Source: Chitinophagales bacterium 33-2
GTDB lineage: Bacteria > Bacteroidota > Bacteroidia > Chitinophagales > Chitinophagaceae
Assembly (NCBI GenBank): GCA_002050435.1
Contig: MWYV01000040.1
Location: forward strand, 1 to 32,464
Length of the DNA stretch: 32,464 bases
Direction of reading: 5' to 3'
The notes beneath the pieces are model-generated. The model was given only the letters and a program-made list of their open reading frames with translations. It searched no databases and was not told the origin of the DNA. Of this stretch, positions 8,433-16,440 are shown piece after piece (within the stretch, counting starts at the first letter, position 1; each line of letters starts with the position of its first letter). Position numbers and translations under genes: made by a program.

Positions 8433-8855
8433 ATGAAAAGTGAAAAGGCTACCTATACGGGATTTGAGTTTGAATCAGGCGGCTACCCGGCGGTGGCCAT
8501 CATTAACAAAGACCTGAATGAAGCGGGTTTAAAAAACCAGTTTCCTTATTCTGTATTCATCAGTATCGTTCCTGATAACTACAATGAGTATGGGCATCCG
8601 GAAGGTGAGGAGTATGATTATCTCAATGAAATTGAAAAATCCATCATTCAATATCTTGAAGAACAATCGCAAACGGTTCATGTTGGACATACAACACTTT
8701 TCCGCATGCGCGAGATCATCTTCTATACAAAAGACTGCGAGGCCGTTGAAAATTTCCTTGATCACTTTTTGGAAGTCACAGAAAGAGAAAGTCATTACGA
8801 TATTGAACTGGATGCGCAGTGGGAAAATGTTTCCGCTTTTTACGAACTTATCTGA
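8433..8855 (+). CDS. DUF695-like protein of unknown function
   Basis: 140-aa cytoplasmic acidic protein without signal peptide or membrane segment. It lies three bases behind trpB and is probably translated with it. The segments PYSVFISIVPDN, YDYLNEIEKSIIQYLEEQSQTVHVGHTTLFRMREIIFYTKD and a terminal WENVSAFYELI resemble the DUF695 (RraB-like fold) family, in which a FYTKD-like strand is typical. No function is established. Its conserved position inside a trp operon would need comparison with relatives; it may be a passenger. Confidence 0.75.
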   Translation: MKSEKATYTGFEFESGGYPAVAIINKDLNEAGLKNQFPYSVFISIVPDNYNEYGHPEGEEYDYLNEIEKSIIQYLEEQSQTVHVGHTTLFRMREIIFYTKDCEAVENFLDHFLEVTERESHYDIELDAQWENVSAFYELI

Positions 8856-8862
8856 TCTTTTT

Positions 8863-9231
8863 ATGAATAGGATTGTTACAGTAATCATGATGGCCTCTTT
8901 TATTTCCTGCGATGTAAGTCATGGCCCATACCTCAAATACAAAATTGAAATGCCGCCGGTGGAAGGAACTTGCTCAGATGCTTCCCAGGAGTTTAAAATG
9001 AATTCCAATATACTCGGTGAACGTTATGTATTTCTTGAATGTATGGATGCTGGTGCTGATAAAAGCAAAGTGATTATTGAACGGAAGGGCGATACAGTAT
9101 TGATCAATTTTATTAAAACCAATTCGGCAAACCAGCTATATGAACTTACCGTTGATATCAATACGCAACCCCGGTATAACTGGTTAACCATTGGCAACAA
9201 CACCATTCCCATTGTACCAACAGGTCATTAG
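8863..9231 (+). CDS. Small putative lipoprotein of unknown function
   Basis: The start at 8863 gives a 122-aa protein with a short signal sequence MNRIVTVIMMASFISC, with a weak lipobox ending at C16 (FIS-C), so export and lipidation are plausible but not sure. The frame is open upstream into the preceding gene, which is best ignored. The rest is polar with strand-like segments (KVIIERKGDTVLINFI, LYELTVDINTQPRYNWLTIGNNTIPIV). No family is recognised. It follows the DUF695-like gene by 7 nt, and its stop is one base before the trpA start. Confidence 0.7.
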   Translation: MNRIVTVIMMASFISCDVSHGPYLKYKIEMPPVEGTCSDASQEFKMNSNILGERYVFLECMDAGADKSKVIIERKGDTVLINFIKTNSANQLYELTVDINTQPRYNWLTIGNNTIPIVPTGH

Positions 9232-9232
9232 T

Positions 9233-10024
9233 ATGAGCAGAATAAAAAAAATGTTTGATCAGAAGAGCAGTCCAGTACTGAATGTTTTTTGCACCGCCGG
9301 TTATCCTGGAGCAGATAGCACCCCGGAAGTGATCCAGGCGTTACAGGAAAGCGGGGTGGATATGGTGGAGATTGGGATGCCTTATAGCGACCCGCTGGCT
9401 GATGGTCCGGTGATTCAACAGGTTAATGCGATCGCCCTGGATAACGGGATGAGTATTTCAAAATTGTTTCATGATCTGCAGGATATCAGGAAGGAGGTGC
9501 ATATTCCGCTTATGCTGATGGGCTACCTAAATCCTGTTTTACAGTATGGGTTTGAAAAATTTTGTTCCGACGCGGCAGCAATAGGAATAGATGGCCTGAT
9601 CATTCCTGATCTTCCTGATTATGAATTTGAAAAAAATTATAAGCAGGTTTTACTTAAATACGGACTCGATTTTATTTTCCTGATCACACCGGAAACCAGT
9701 GAAGCGCGGGTGCGCCGGCTCGATAGCCTGAGCTCGGGGTTTATATATGCAGTGGCCACTTCTTCAATAACAGGTAACGAAAATGTATGGGAAGATGTAA
9801 TTGTTTATTTACAAAGAATTGCGTCCTTCCACCTGAACAATCCTGTGCTGCTTGGATTTGGTATTAAGGATCATAAAGGATTTCATATCGCTTCAAAATA
9901 TGCAGCCGGTGCAATTGTAGGATCGGCCTATATAAAAGCTTTGTCTGGTGATTCAGACATAAAATCCCTAACCGGAAAATTTGTGCGCCATATTCTTGGT
10001 GAAGTGGAGGCAGGTAACTTATGA
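9233..10024 (+). CDS. trpA: Tryptophan synthase alpha chain
   Basis: Retro-aldol cleavage of indole-glycerol phosphate. With the start at 9233 (MSRIKKMFDQ) the protein has 263 aa, the normal size; the open frame further upstream is in another gene. The catalytic residues are E46 (VEIGMPYSDP) and D57 (LADGPVIQ). MLMGYLNPVLQYG, GLIIPDLPDYE, FLITPETSEAR and GFGIKDHKGF are conserved TrpA segments. It overlaps the hisH start by ATGA, which couples the trp block to the distal his block. Confidence 0.98.
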   Translation: MSRIKKMFDQKSSPVLNVFCTAGYPGADSTPEVIQALQESGVDMVEIGMPYSDPLADGPVIQQVNAIALDNGMSISKLFHDLQDIRKEVHIPLMLMGYLNPVLQYGFEKFCSDAAAIGIDGLIIPDLPDYEFEKNYKQVLLKYGLDFIFLITPETSEARVRRLDSLSSGFIYAVATSSITGNENVWEDVIVYLQRIASFHLNNPVLLGFGIKDHKGFHIASKYAAGAIVGSAYIKALSGDSDIKSLTGKFVRHILGEVEAGNL

Positions 10025-10611
10025 ATCTCGCCATTATTAAATACAATGCGGGCAACATCATGTCAGTAGTGAATGCACTTGAAAGGATTGGTGTAGCAGC
10101 TCAGATCACCGATGACCCGGCAACAATAATTTCAGCCGATAAAGTGATTTTTCCCGGTGTTGGGGAGGCTGGAAGCGCTATGAAAAGCCTGGAGAAAAAC
10201 AATTTACACCAGGTGATAAGGGCATTAAAACAACCGGTTCTGGGCATCTGTGTAGGCATGCAGTTGTTGTGCAGGCATTCGGAAGAAAACAATACCGCAT
10301 GCCTGGGAATTATTCCTGTAAATGTTAGGAAATTTAAACCCGATTTTTCTCTTTTAAAAGTGCCCCAGGTGGGTTGGAATAGAATTCATGACCTGCAATC
10401 AGGCTTGTTTTCAAATATTGAAGAAGGCAGTTTTATTTACAATGTGCATAGCTATTACGCGGAAAAAGATGAACATACCATTGCCTCATGCACTTATGGT
10501 TTGTCCTATGCCGCCGCTTTAAAGAAGGATAATTTTTATGGTGTACAGTTTCACACCGAAAAAAGTGCTGAAACAGGTGACCGCATTCTTAAAAACTTTT
10601 TAAATATCTGA
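10021..10611 (+). CDS. hisH: Imidazole glycerol phosphate synthase, glutamine amidotransferase subunit
   Basis: Provides ammonia to HisF in the IGP synthase complex. The 196-aa protein has the class I amidotransferase Cys in GICVGMQLL (C77) and the His/Glu pair in GVQFHTEKSAETG; VPQVGWNRI is HisH-typical. It starts inside the trpA stop (ATGA) and shares a base with hisA (TGATG). Its expression therefore depends on translation through trpA and on the trp promoter/attenuator, unless an internal promoter exists; I saw none. Confidence 0.97.
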   Translation: MNLAIIKYNAGNIMSVVNALERIGVAAQITDDPATIISADKVIFPGVGEAGSAMKSLEKNNLHQVIRALKQPVLGICVGMQLLCRHSEENNTACLGIIPVNVRKFKPDFSLLKVPQVGWNRIHDLQSGLFSNIEEGSFIYNVHSYYAEKDEHTIASCTYGLSYAAALKKDNFYGVQFHTEKSAETGDRILKNFLNI

Positions 10612-11342
10612 TGGAGATCATACCTGCAATAGACATCATTGAAGGAAAATGCGTTAGGTTAACACATGGCGATTTTAACCAGAAAAAAGTGTATGATGAA
10701 GATCCGCTGGAAGTGGCTAAACGGTTTCAGGATCATGGTTTATTACGCCTGCATCTTGTTGACCTGGAAGGCGCGGGCGCCGGGGCTGTAAAGAACTGGA
10801 AGGTTCTGGAACGAATTGCAGGCAAGACCTCCCTGATTATTGACTTTGGTGGTGGAATAAAATCACAGAAAGAAGTAAGTATCGTATTTGATTCAGGTGC
10901 TGCTTTCGTGAATGTGGGCAGTATGGCAGTTACTGATGAAGAAGAATTTTTGACCTGGTTAAAAATATTTGAACCATCAAAGTTTTTTTTAGGGGCTGAT
11001 GTAAAAGATGAAAAGATCTGCATCCATGGCTGGAAAAAACAAACAGAGATATGGTTATTTGATTTCATTGAAAAATATCTTCAACACGGTATTGTCAATA
11101 TTGTTTGTACCGATATTGCTAAGGATGGAGCCCTCCAGGGCCCTTCAACCGCACTTTATAAAAACATCACGGAACGGTTTGGAAATGTTGGTCTGATTGC
11201 CAGCGGCGGTGTAAGTTCAATGGATGACCTTTATGCGTTAAAAGAAACAGGAGTGAAGGGCGCTATTATTGGGAAAGCGCTTTATGAAGGAAATATTTCA
11301 TTAAAAGACCTTAGCAAACTTCCCGCAAATGAATTCAGCTGA
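10611..11342 (+). CDS. hisA: ProFAR isomerase
   Basis: Isomerises ProFAR to PRFAR; (beta/alpha)8 barrel of 243 aa. The catalytic Asp region is [20 protein letters not shown], and the second phosphate site is [66 protein letters not shown] and the catalytic [14 protein letters not shown] segment are present. It overlaps hisF by 14 bases (11329-11342). Confidence 0.97.
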   Translation: MEIIPAIDIIEGKCVRLTHGDFNQKKVYDEDPLEVAKRFQDHGLLRLHLVDLEGAGAGAVKNWKVLERIAGKTSLIIDFGGGIKSQKEVSIVFDSGAAFVNVGSMAVTDEEEFLTWLKIFEPSKFFLGADVKDEKICIHGWKKQTEIWLFDFIEKYLQHGIVNIVCTDIAKDGALQGPSTALYKNITERFGNVGLIASGGVSSMDDLYALKETGVKGAIIGKALYEGNISLKDLSKLPANEFS

Positions 11343-12123
11343 TAACAAAATAATTCTGGAATCAACACTTGCCAAGAGGATCATTCCCTGCCTGGATATT
11401 AAGGATGGGCGTACGGTGAAAGGCACTAATTTTATTGAATTAAGGGATGCAGGTGACCCCGTAGAACTGGCTGCTGCCTATGCAATCCAGGGAGCAGATG
11501 AAATTGTTTTTCTTGACATCACTGCAACAATAGAAAAAAGAAAAACACTTGCTCAACTGGTGAACCGGATCGCCAAAACCATAAATATTCCTTTCACGGT
11601 GGGTGGTGGAATCGGGTCAATGGAAGATGTTTCTGTGTTGCTGGGTGCAGGTGCGGATAAGATCACCATAAACACAGCAGCTTTTAATGACCCATCATTG
11701 ATTTCAACGATCGCCGCAAATGCAGGAAGCCAGTGCGTGGTAGTGGCTATTGATACAAAACTGGAGGCGGATGGTGAATGGTATGTCTATTTGAATGGTG
11801 GCAGAAAAAGAACCGAAATGAAATGCCGCGACTGGGCAAAACAACTGGTTGAAATGGGCGCAGGCGAGATCCTGTTGACCAGCATGAACCACGATGGAAC
11901 AAAAAAGGGATTTGCCCTGGAACTTACTGCTGAAATTGCAGGTTCCGTTTCTATTCCTGTTATTGCTTCAGGGGGATGTGGCAGCATGGAACATTTTGCT
12001 GAAGTATTTCTTGAAGGCAGGGCTGATGCAGCACTTGCTGCAAGTGTTTTTCATTTTAAAGAAATCCAAATTCCCGATTTGAAAACTTTCCTTAGTTCCA
12101 AAGCGATTGAAGTAAGAATATGA
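11329..12123 (+). CDS. hisF: Imidazole glycerol phosphate synthase, cyclase subunit
   Basis: Forms IGP and AICAR using ammonia from HisH. The barrel starts at [22 protein letters not shown] (catalytic Asp in CLDIKDG) and continues with [52 protein letters not shown] (second catalytic Asp), [14 protein letters not shown] and [19 protein letters not shown]. The start at 11329 gives 264 aa, about 13 residues longer at the N-terminus than usual. There is no closer ATG, and the 14-base overlap with hisA suggests translational coupling. Confidence 0.97.
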   Translation: MNSADNKIILESTLAKRIIPCLDIKDGRTVKGTNFIELRDAGDPVELAAAYAIQGADEIVFLDITATIEKRKTLAQLVNRIAKTINIPFTVGGGIGSMEDVSVLLGAGADKITINTAAFNDPSLISTIAANAGSQCVVVAIDTKLEADGEWYVYLNGGRKRTEMKCRDWAKQLVEMGAGEILLTSMNHDGTKKGFALELTAEIAGSVSIPVIASGGCGSMEHFAEVFLEGRADAALAASVFHFKEIQIPDLKTFLSSKAIEVRI

Positions 12124-12139
12124 CTTTTAAAAAAATTGT

Positions 12140-12739
12140 ATGAGAGTTGATTTTGAAAAATTTTCAGATGGACTTGTTCCCGTGGTCATCCAGGATTTTA
12201 AAACCCAAAAAGTATTGATGCTTGGATTTATGAATGAAGTGGCGTTAAAAAAAACGGAGGAGACGGGGCTGGTTACTTTCTTCAGTCGTTCCAAACAAAG
12301 GTTGTGGACCAAAGGTGAACAAAGCGGAAATTTTCTCAAGCTTCGCCAGGTATTACTGGATTGCGATAAAGACACCCTGTTGTTAAAGGTGGATCCAACC
12401 GGCCCCGTTTGTCATTCAGGTGCTGATACCTGCTGGAGCGAAAAAAACCACAGGGACGATTTTTTATACCACCTGGAACACCTGATTGAGCTGAGGCGCA
12501 ATGGAATAGATGAATCTTCCTATGTGAAAAAATTGTTCGGCCAGGGCATTAACAAAATGGCTCAAAAACTGGGCGAAGAGGCGGTTGAAATGATAATAGA
12601 GGCAAAAGACGTTAATCAGTCGTTATTTTTAAACGAGGCAGCAGACTTATTGTTCCATTATTTAATATTATTGCAAGCGAAAGGTTGTTCACTTACCGAT
12701 GTAGTGAATGTTCTTGAACAACGGCATCAATCAAAATAA
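12140..12739 (+). CDS. hisI: Bifunctional phosphoribosyl-AMP cyclohydrolase / phosphoribosyl-ATP pyrophosphatase
   Basis: Fused HisI-HisE (also called HisIE); 199 aa. The HisI domain (about residues 1-100) shows VLMLGFMNEVAL, VTFFSRSKQRLWTKGEQSGNFL and the zinc-ligand pair in GPVCHSGADTCW. The HisE domain (about 110-199) shows the MazG-like KKLFGQGINKMAQKLGEEAVEMIIEAK and EAADLLFHYLILL. These are steps 2 and 3 of the pathway, while the first his genes (hisG, hisD) must lie outside the window. A gap of 16 nt follows hisF. Confidence 0.97.
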   Translation: MRVDFEKFSDGLVPVVIQDFKTQKVLMLGFMNEVALKKTEETGLVTFFSRSKQRLWTKGEQSGNFLKLRQVLLDCDKDTLLLKVDPTGPVCHSGADTCWSEKNHRDDFLYHLEHLIELRRNGIDESSYVKKLFGQGINKMAQKLGEEAVEMIIEAKDVNQSLFLNEAADLLFHYLILLQAKGCSLTDVVNVLEQRHQSK

Positions 12740-12740
12740 T

Positions 12741-13826
12741 ATGAAAAAGGTTTTCTTTACCCTTCTGCTCTTACCCTCTTTATTATTTGCCCAAACAAAG
12801 GGGTTTACTATTTCAGGAAATGTAACCGGTATCAATGACGGTCCTGTTAAACTGACCTCGTCACAGGATGCAAACCAGGTGATCGCCACCGGCACTATTA
12901 CTGCTGGAAAATTTGAACTGAATGGCGTGCTTCCCGAACCAGGTTTGTTTTGGCTTACTATGGCAACCGAGCAGCCAGTTTATATATATGTCGAAAACAG
13001 TAACATCCTTGTAAAAGGAAGTAAGTCTGACATTAAGAATATTAAAATTGAAGGTTCTTCGGCTCATAAAGATTTTGACGAATTCCAGGATATCTTCAAT
13101 CCATTGATTGGAAATCTGAATGCCATTGCAGCACAAATGCAAAAAGCAGATGATGGCTCTTCTATGAAAAATGACCTAATGATACAGTATGATTCAGCGG
13201 TACATCAGATTAACAGGCAGGTTGATAAATATATTGTGGCAAAAAAGAATTCATACGTGTCGCCATTTGTTTTATTTGTAACCGCTCAACTCAGCCAGGA
13301 TTACCAGGTGATGGAATCGCGTTACAATCTGCTTTCTGAAAACGTACGCAATTCCAATATTGGAAAAAGTCTTTCAGAATTCATTGCTTATAATAAAGTT
13401 GGAACGGTTGGAACTATGGCACTGGACTTTGTACAAAATGATACTGCTGATAACCCGGTTTCTTTTTCTTCTTTTAAAGGCAAATATGTGCTGGTTGATT
13501 TTTGGGCCAGCTGGTGCAGGCCTTGCAGAATTGAGAATCCTAACATTGTAAAGGTTTTCAATAAGTTTCAGTCTAAGAATTTTACTGTTCTGGGTATTTC
13601 ACTTGACAAGGATAAAGATGCCTGGGTTAAGGCCATTCATAAAGACAATCTGCAATGGACTCATGTAAGCGACCTTGCTTTCTGGAGCAATGCGGTGGCG
13701 CAGATGTACCGTGTACAAAGCATACCACAGAATTTCCTGGTGGATCCGAGTGGCAAAATTGTAGCTAAGGATCTCCATGGCGAAGCGCTTGAAAAAAAGC
13801 TTTGCGAACTACTTGGTTGCAAATAA
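12741..13826 (+). CDS. Exported thioredoxin-like protein (DUF4369 + TlpA/AhpC-TSA domain)
   Basis: With the start at 12741 the protein has 361 aa and a clear signal peptide (MKKVFFTLLLLPSLLFAQ). The N-terminal third (GFTISGNVTGINDGPVKLTS...) resembles DUF4369, and the C-terminal third is a thioredoxin fold with the redox motif WASWCRPC (C259, C262). The second conserved piece is QSIPQNFLVDPSGKIVAKDLHGEALEKKL, with the cis-Pro. Such proteins reduce disulfides in the periplasm, often for cytochrome c maturation; the substrate is unknown. It starts one base after hisIE, so it is probably on the same transcript although unrelated to His synthesis. Confidence 0.9.
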   Translation: MKKVFFTLLLLPSLLFAQTKGFTISGNVTGINDGPVKLTSSQDANQVIATGTITAGKFELNGVLPEPGLFWLTMATEQPVYIYVENSNILVKGSKSDIKNIKIEGSSAHKDFDEFQDIFNPLIGNLNAIAAQMQKADDGSSMKNDLMIQYDSAVHQINRQVDKYIVAKKNSYVSPFVLFVTAQLSQDYQVMESRYNLLSENVRNSNIGKSLSEFIAYNKVGTVGTMALDFVQNDTADNPVSFSSFKGKYVLVDFWASWCRPCRIENPNIVKVFNKFQSKNFTVLGISLDKDKDAWVKAIHKDNLQWTHVSDLAFWSNAVAQMYRVQSIPQNFLVDPSGKIVAKDLHGEALEKKLCELLGCK

Positions 13827-13848
13827 CAACTGATCATCCGCGTCCAAC

Positions 13849-14673
13849 TTATCCTAATGCAACATCCAGGATCATCATGATCAGGAAGCCACCAATAAAT
13901 CCAAGTACGGATTTATCGGTGTACTTGTCTCTTTGGGTTTCTGGAATTACTTCCTCCACAACCACATAGATCATGGCGCCTGCTGCAAACGACAATGCAA
14001 AAGGAAGAATGGGCTGCATATAGATCACTGCCGCAGCGCCCACAACGCCTGCGACGGGTTCAACAATTGCCGACAATTGTCCATACCAAAAACTTTTGAA
14101 TCTGCTGATCCCGTGCCTGCGCAAAGGCATGGCCACTGCAATGCCTTCAGGAAAATTCTGAAGCCCGATTCCAATGGCAAGCGCAATGGCACCTGCAATA
14201 CTTGCTTCTGGCATGCCTTCTGCAGCGGCACCAAATAAAACACCAACAGCCAGGCCTTCCGGAATATTATGGAGTGTAATAGCTAGTACCAATAAGGTGG
14301 TGCGGTGCCACTGCGTTTTTGTACCTTCTGTTTCTTCTGGTCCAAAATTAATATGTAAGTGAGGCGTGATCTTGTCCAGGAAATAAAGGAACATGGCTCC
14401 GGCCAGGAAGCCTACCGCTGCAGGCATCCAGCTAAAACCAGGATACATTCTTTCCGACATTTCAATGGCAGGATTCAACAGCGACCAGAAGCTGGCAGCT
14501 ACCATTACACCACCCGTAAATCCCAACATAGGATCCAGCACACTTCTGCTCATGGTCTTGAAAAAAAACACCAGCGAAGCGCCTGCGGCAGTAACCAGCC
14601 AGGTAAAAGTGGTTGCGATCAAAGCAGCATAAATAGGCCCTATCTCCGTTAAAAATTGCTCCAACTCTTTCAT
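13849..14673 (-). CDS. ZIP-family divalent metal transporter (GufA-like)
   Basis: Integral membrane protein of 274 aa with about eight hydrophobic segments. The metal-binding motifs of ZIP proteins are present: HNIPEG in TM4 and QNFPEG in TM5, plus EPVAGVVGA and VVVEEVIPE further on. A loop with HLHINFGPEE could bind metal. Substrate is probably Zn, Mn or Fe uptake into the cytosol. The ATG follows directly on the stop of the upstream DtxR-type regulator, so the pair forms an operon and the transporter is likely under metal-responsive control. Confidence 0.93.
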   Translation of the reverse strand: MKELEQFLTEIGPIYAALIATTFTWLVTAAGASLVFFFKTMSRSVLDPMLGFTGGVMVAASFWSLLNPAIEMSERMYPGFSWMPAAVGFLAGAMFLYFLDKITPHLHINFGPEETEGTKTQWHRTTLLVLAITLHNIPEGLAVGVLFGAAAEGMPEASIAGAIALAIGIGLQNFPEGIAVAMPLRRHGISRFKSFWYGQLSAIVEPVAGVVGAAAVIYMQPILPFALSFAAGAMIYVVVEEVIPETQRDKYTDKSVLGFIGGFLIMMILDVALG

Positions 14674-15330
14674 CTATATTTTTTTGACGTAAATGTTCTT
14701 TGCTATTTGTTCGGTGAGTGTTAAATTCCGGTTCCTGATTCGGGCCTGGAGTGAAAGGTCAAAGCCAGATCGTTTTTTCACTTCCACCTGTGTTCCGATC
14801 GCTATTTTTTTTTCATTCAGTGCTTCGAGCAATTCAGCTGACTGATTAACCACACTGGTGATGATCGCCTGTTGATTAATCGCCAGTTCTGTTAGCGGAA
14901 GGTGTTCTACATGAGCAAATTTCCCCCTGCTGTCAGGTATCGGATCACCATGTGGATCGAATTGTGGAAAACCAAGATAGGCATCCAGTTTATCAACCAG
15001 CTTTTTATTGCTGATGTGCTCCAGCTCTTCAGCCACCTGGTGTACCTCATCCCAACCAAAACCCAGTTTTTCTGAAAGAAAATATTCCCAAAGCCGGTGC
15101 CGCCTGATCACAGTCAAAGCAATTTTTTTTCCTTCAGACGTAAGTGAAAAACCATAGTAAGGCTTGTACACCAATAGGTTTTTAGCAGACAGCTTTTTCA
15201 TCATATCCGTTATCGAAGAAGGCCGGGTACTTAAATGCAAGGCAAGTGCATTGGTAGATACTGTGCCTTCCTTCTCCTGTAAATGGAAAATGGCTTTTAA
15301 ATAATTTTCTTCACTGAATGTATAAGGCAC
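14674..15330 (-). CDS. DtxR/MntR-family metal-dependent transcriptional repressor
   Basis: 218 aa; starts with GTG (MPYTFSEENYLKAIFHL). It has an N-terminal winged helix (about residues 1-65: VSTNALALHLSTRPSSITDMMKKL is the recognition helix region), a metal-binding and dimerisation domain with RRHRLWEYFLSEKLG and EVHQVAEELEHIS (the Glu/His ligands expected in MntR-type proteins), and a C-terminal FeoA/SH3-like domain (about 145-218). Metal specificity (Mn or Fe) cannot be fixed. A double palindrome starts one base upstream of the start codon, so autoregulation together with the ZIP gene is likely. Confidence 0.92.
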   Translation of the reverse strand: MPYTFSEENYLKAIFHLQEKEGTVSTNALALHLSTRPSSITDMMKKLSAKNLLVYKPYYGFSLTSEGKKIALTVIRRHRLWEYFLSEKLGFGWDEVHQVAEELEHISNKKLVDKLDAYLGFPQFDPHGDPIPDSRGKFAHVEHLPLTELAINQQAIITSVVNQSAELLEALNEKKIAIGTQVEVKKRSGFDLSLQARIRNRNLTLTEQIAKNIYVKKI

Positions 15331-15331
15331 T

Positions 15332-15361
15332 GTCTAATTAAAAATTTAGACGAATCTAAAT
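15332..15361. promoter_or_regulatory. Putative DtxR/MntR operator (overlapping inverted repeats)
   Basis: ATTTAGA-CGAA-TCTAAAT (15344-15361) is an inverted repeat with perfect 7-bp arms. A second one, GTCTAA-8 nt-TTAGAC (15332-15351), shares the middle half-site, giving three TCTAA/TTAGA half-sites in 30 bp. It lies in the only intergenic space between the repressor (reverse) and the lipoprotein gene (forward), touching the repressor start, so binding would block the regulator-ZIP operon and perhaps also the divergent gene. Confidence 0.7.
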
Positions 15362-15425
15362 AATTGTTTCGAATTTTAAAGGCATGGTATTAGTGAATAA
15401 TCATTTATTTTACAAAAATGGCTAT

Positions 15426-16370
15426 ATGTTCAGATTGGCTTTAGTGGTATGCTTTGGTTCTCTGTTGTTTTCCTGCGGGAATAAAGATGAGGAGAAGGAA
15501 GGTCAGGAAGGGTTTGGTTACGATGCGTTTTCTGCTGCATTTAAAGAAGTCCAGGCACCCTACCAACTCACCGATACCATCTTAAATAATAATAAAGACA
15601 CAGCGGCTTTAACAGCAAGTGCATTCACTATGCTGCTGCCTGATTCACTGAGAACCAAAATTTTTGGTAAAGGCGCTATCCGGTTTATCCCGATGACGCG
15701 TATCCAATCCCCGGATGCAGAAACTTATTTTATTGTAAAAGCAGTAGGCGGAAACAAAAAAGCAGCCATTGTTTATGTATATGATAAGGATGGAAACTTT
15801 GGGGCATCCATGCCATTCCTGGTGCCTGATAATGATCCTGCTACCGCCCAATTCACTTCAATAGAAAAGTCCTATGTAATTTCAAGAAATGTGGTAAAAA
15901 AAATCGGAGGGGAAATTGAAGATGGGAAAGACGTTTATGCATATAATAGGGAAGGAAAAAATTTTATGCTGATCATGACAGATCCGCTCCTTCAGAATAC
16001 AACCATTGTCAATCCAATTGATACACTGGGTCGCACCAATCGTTTTGCTGGAGATTATGGTTCAGGAAAAGACCTGCTGATCTCTATTCGTGATGGAAGA
16101 ACGGAAAGCCAACTCACCGCATTTGTACATATTAAAAGAAATAAAGGCGCCTGCACCGGAGAACTAAAGGGCGATCTGTTTTTCACATCTACTACAACGG
16201 CCGTGTACAGGCAGGGTGGTGATCCCTGTGTGCTGGAATTTGTTTTCAAAGGATCTTCAGTCACACTTAAAGAAGCTTCCGGATGTGGCAATCACCGCGA
16301 TATCGATTGTTTGTTTGACGGAACGTACACAAAAAAGAAACCTGCTGCAACAAAACCTGCTAAAAAATAG
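15426..16370 (+). CDS. Putative lipoprotein of unknown function
   Basis: The start at 15426 yields 314 aa with a good lipoprotein signal MFRLALVVCFGSLLFSC (C17); an upstream start at 15384 would add 14 residues before it. After a charged linker (NKDEEKEGQEG) the protein has strand-rich segments (TYFIVKAVGGNKKAAIVYVYDKDGNF, NFMLIMTD, TAVYRQGGDPCVLEFVFKGSSVTLKEASGCGNHRDIDCLFDGTY) and a Lys/Ala/Pro-rich C-terminus. Four cysteines late in the mature part could form disulfides. No family is recognised. It is divergent from the metal regulator, so a link to metal control is possible but unproven. Confidence 0.8.
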   Translation: MFRLALVVCFGSLLFSCGNKDEEKEGQEGFGYDAFSAAFKEVQAPYQLTDTILNNNKDTAALTASAFTMLLPDSLRTKIFGKGAIRFIPMTRIQSPDAETYFIVKAVGGNKKAAIVYVYDKDGNFGASMPFLVPDNDPATAQFTSIEKSYVISRNVVKKIGGEIEDGKDVYAYNREGKNFMLIMTDPLLQNTTIVNPIDTLGRTNRFAGDYGSGKDLLISIRDGRTESQLTAFVHIKRNKGACTGELKGDLFFTSTTTAVYRQGGDPCVLEFVFKGSSVTLKEASGCGNHRDIDCLFDGTYTKKKPAATKPAKK

Positions 16371-16377
16371 GCAGTCT

Positions 16378-16403
16378 AATGTGTAAACCTTACACATTAA
16401 TTT
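16378..16403 (+). terminator. Probable intrinsic terminator
   Basis: AATGTGTAA-ACC-TTACACATT (16378-16398) gives a 9-bp hairpin followed by AATTTTTATT. It sits 7 nt after the lipoprotein stop and before the phosphorylase homologue. The stem is AT-rich, so strength is uncertain. Confidence 0.55.
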
Positions 16404-16440
16404 TTATTCATTAAATTGCCGGGCCATAAACTAGAGTATA

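Noticed and set aside
9233..12739. Separate his promoter before hisH
   Set aside because: No TTTG-N20-TAnnTTTG pattern was seen in the end of trpA, and hisH starts inside the trpA stop codon.
13849..14652. Forward-strand open frames inside the ZIP transporter gene
   Set aside because: They are antisense shadows; the reverse frame has full ZIP motifs and operon contact with the regulator.
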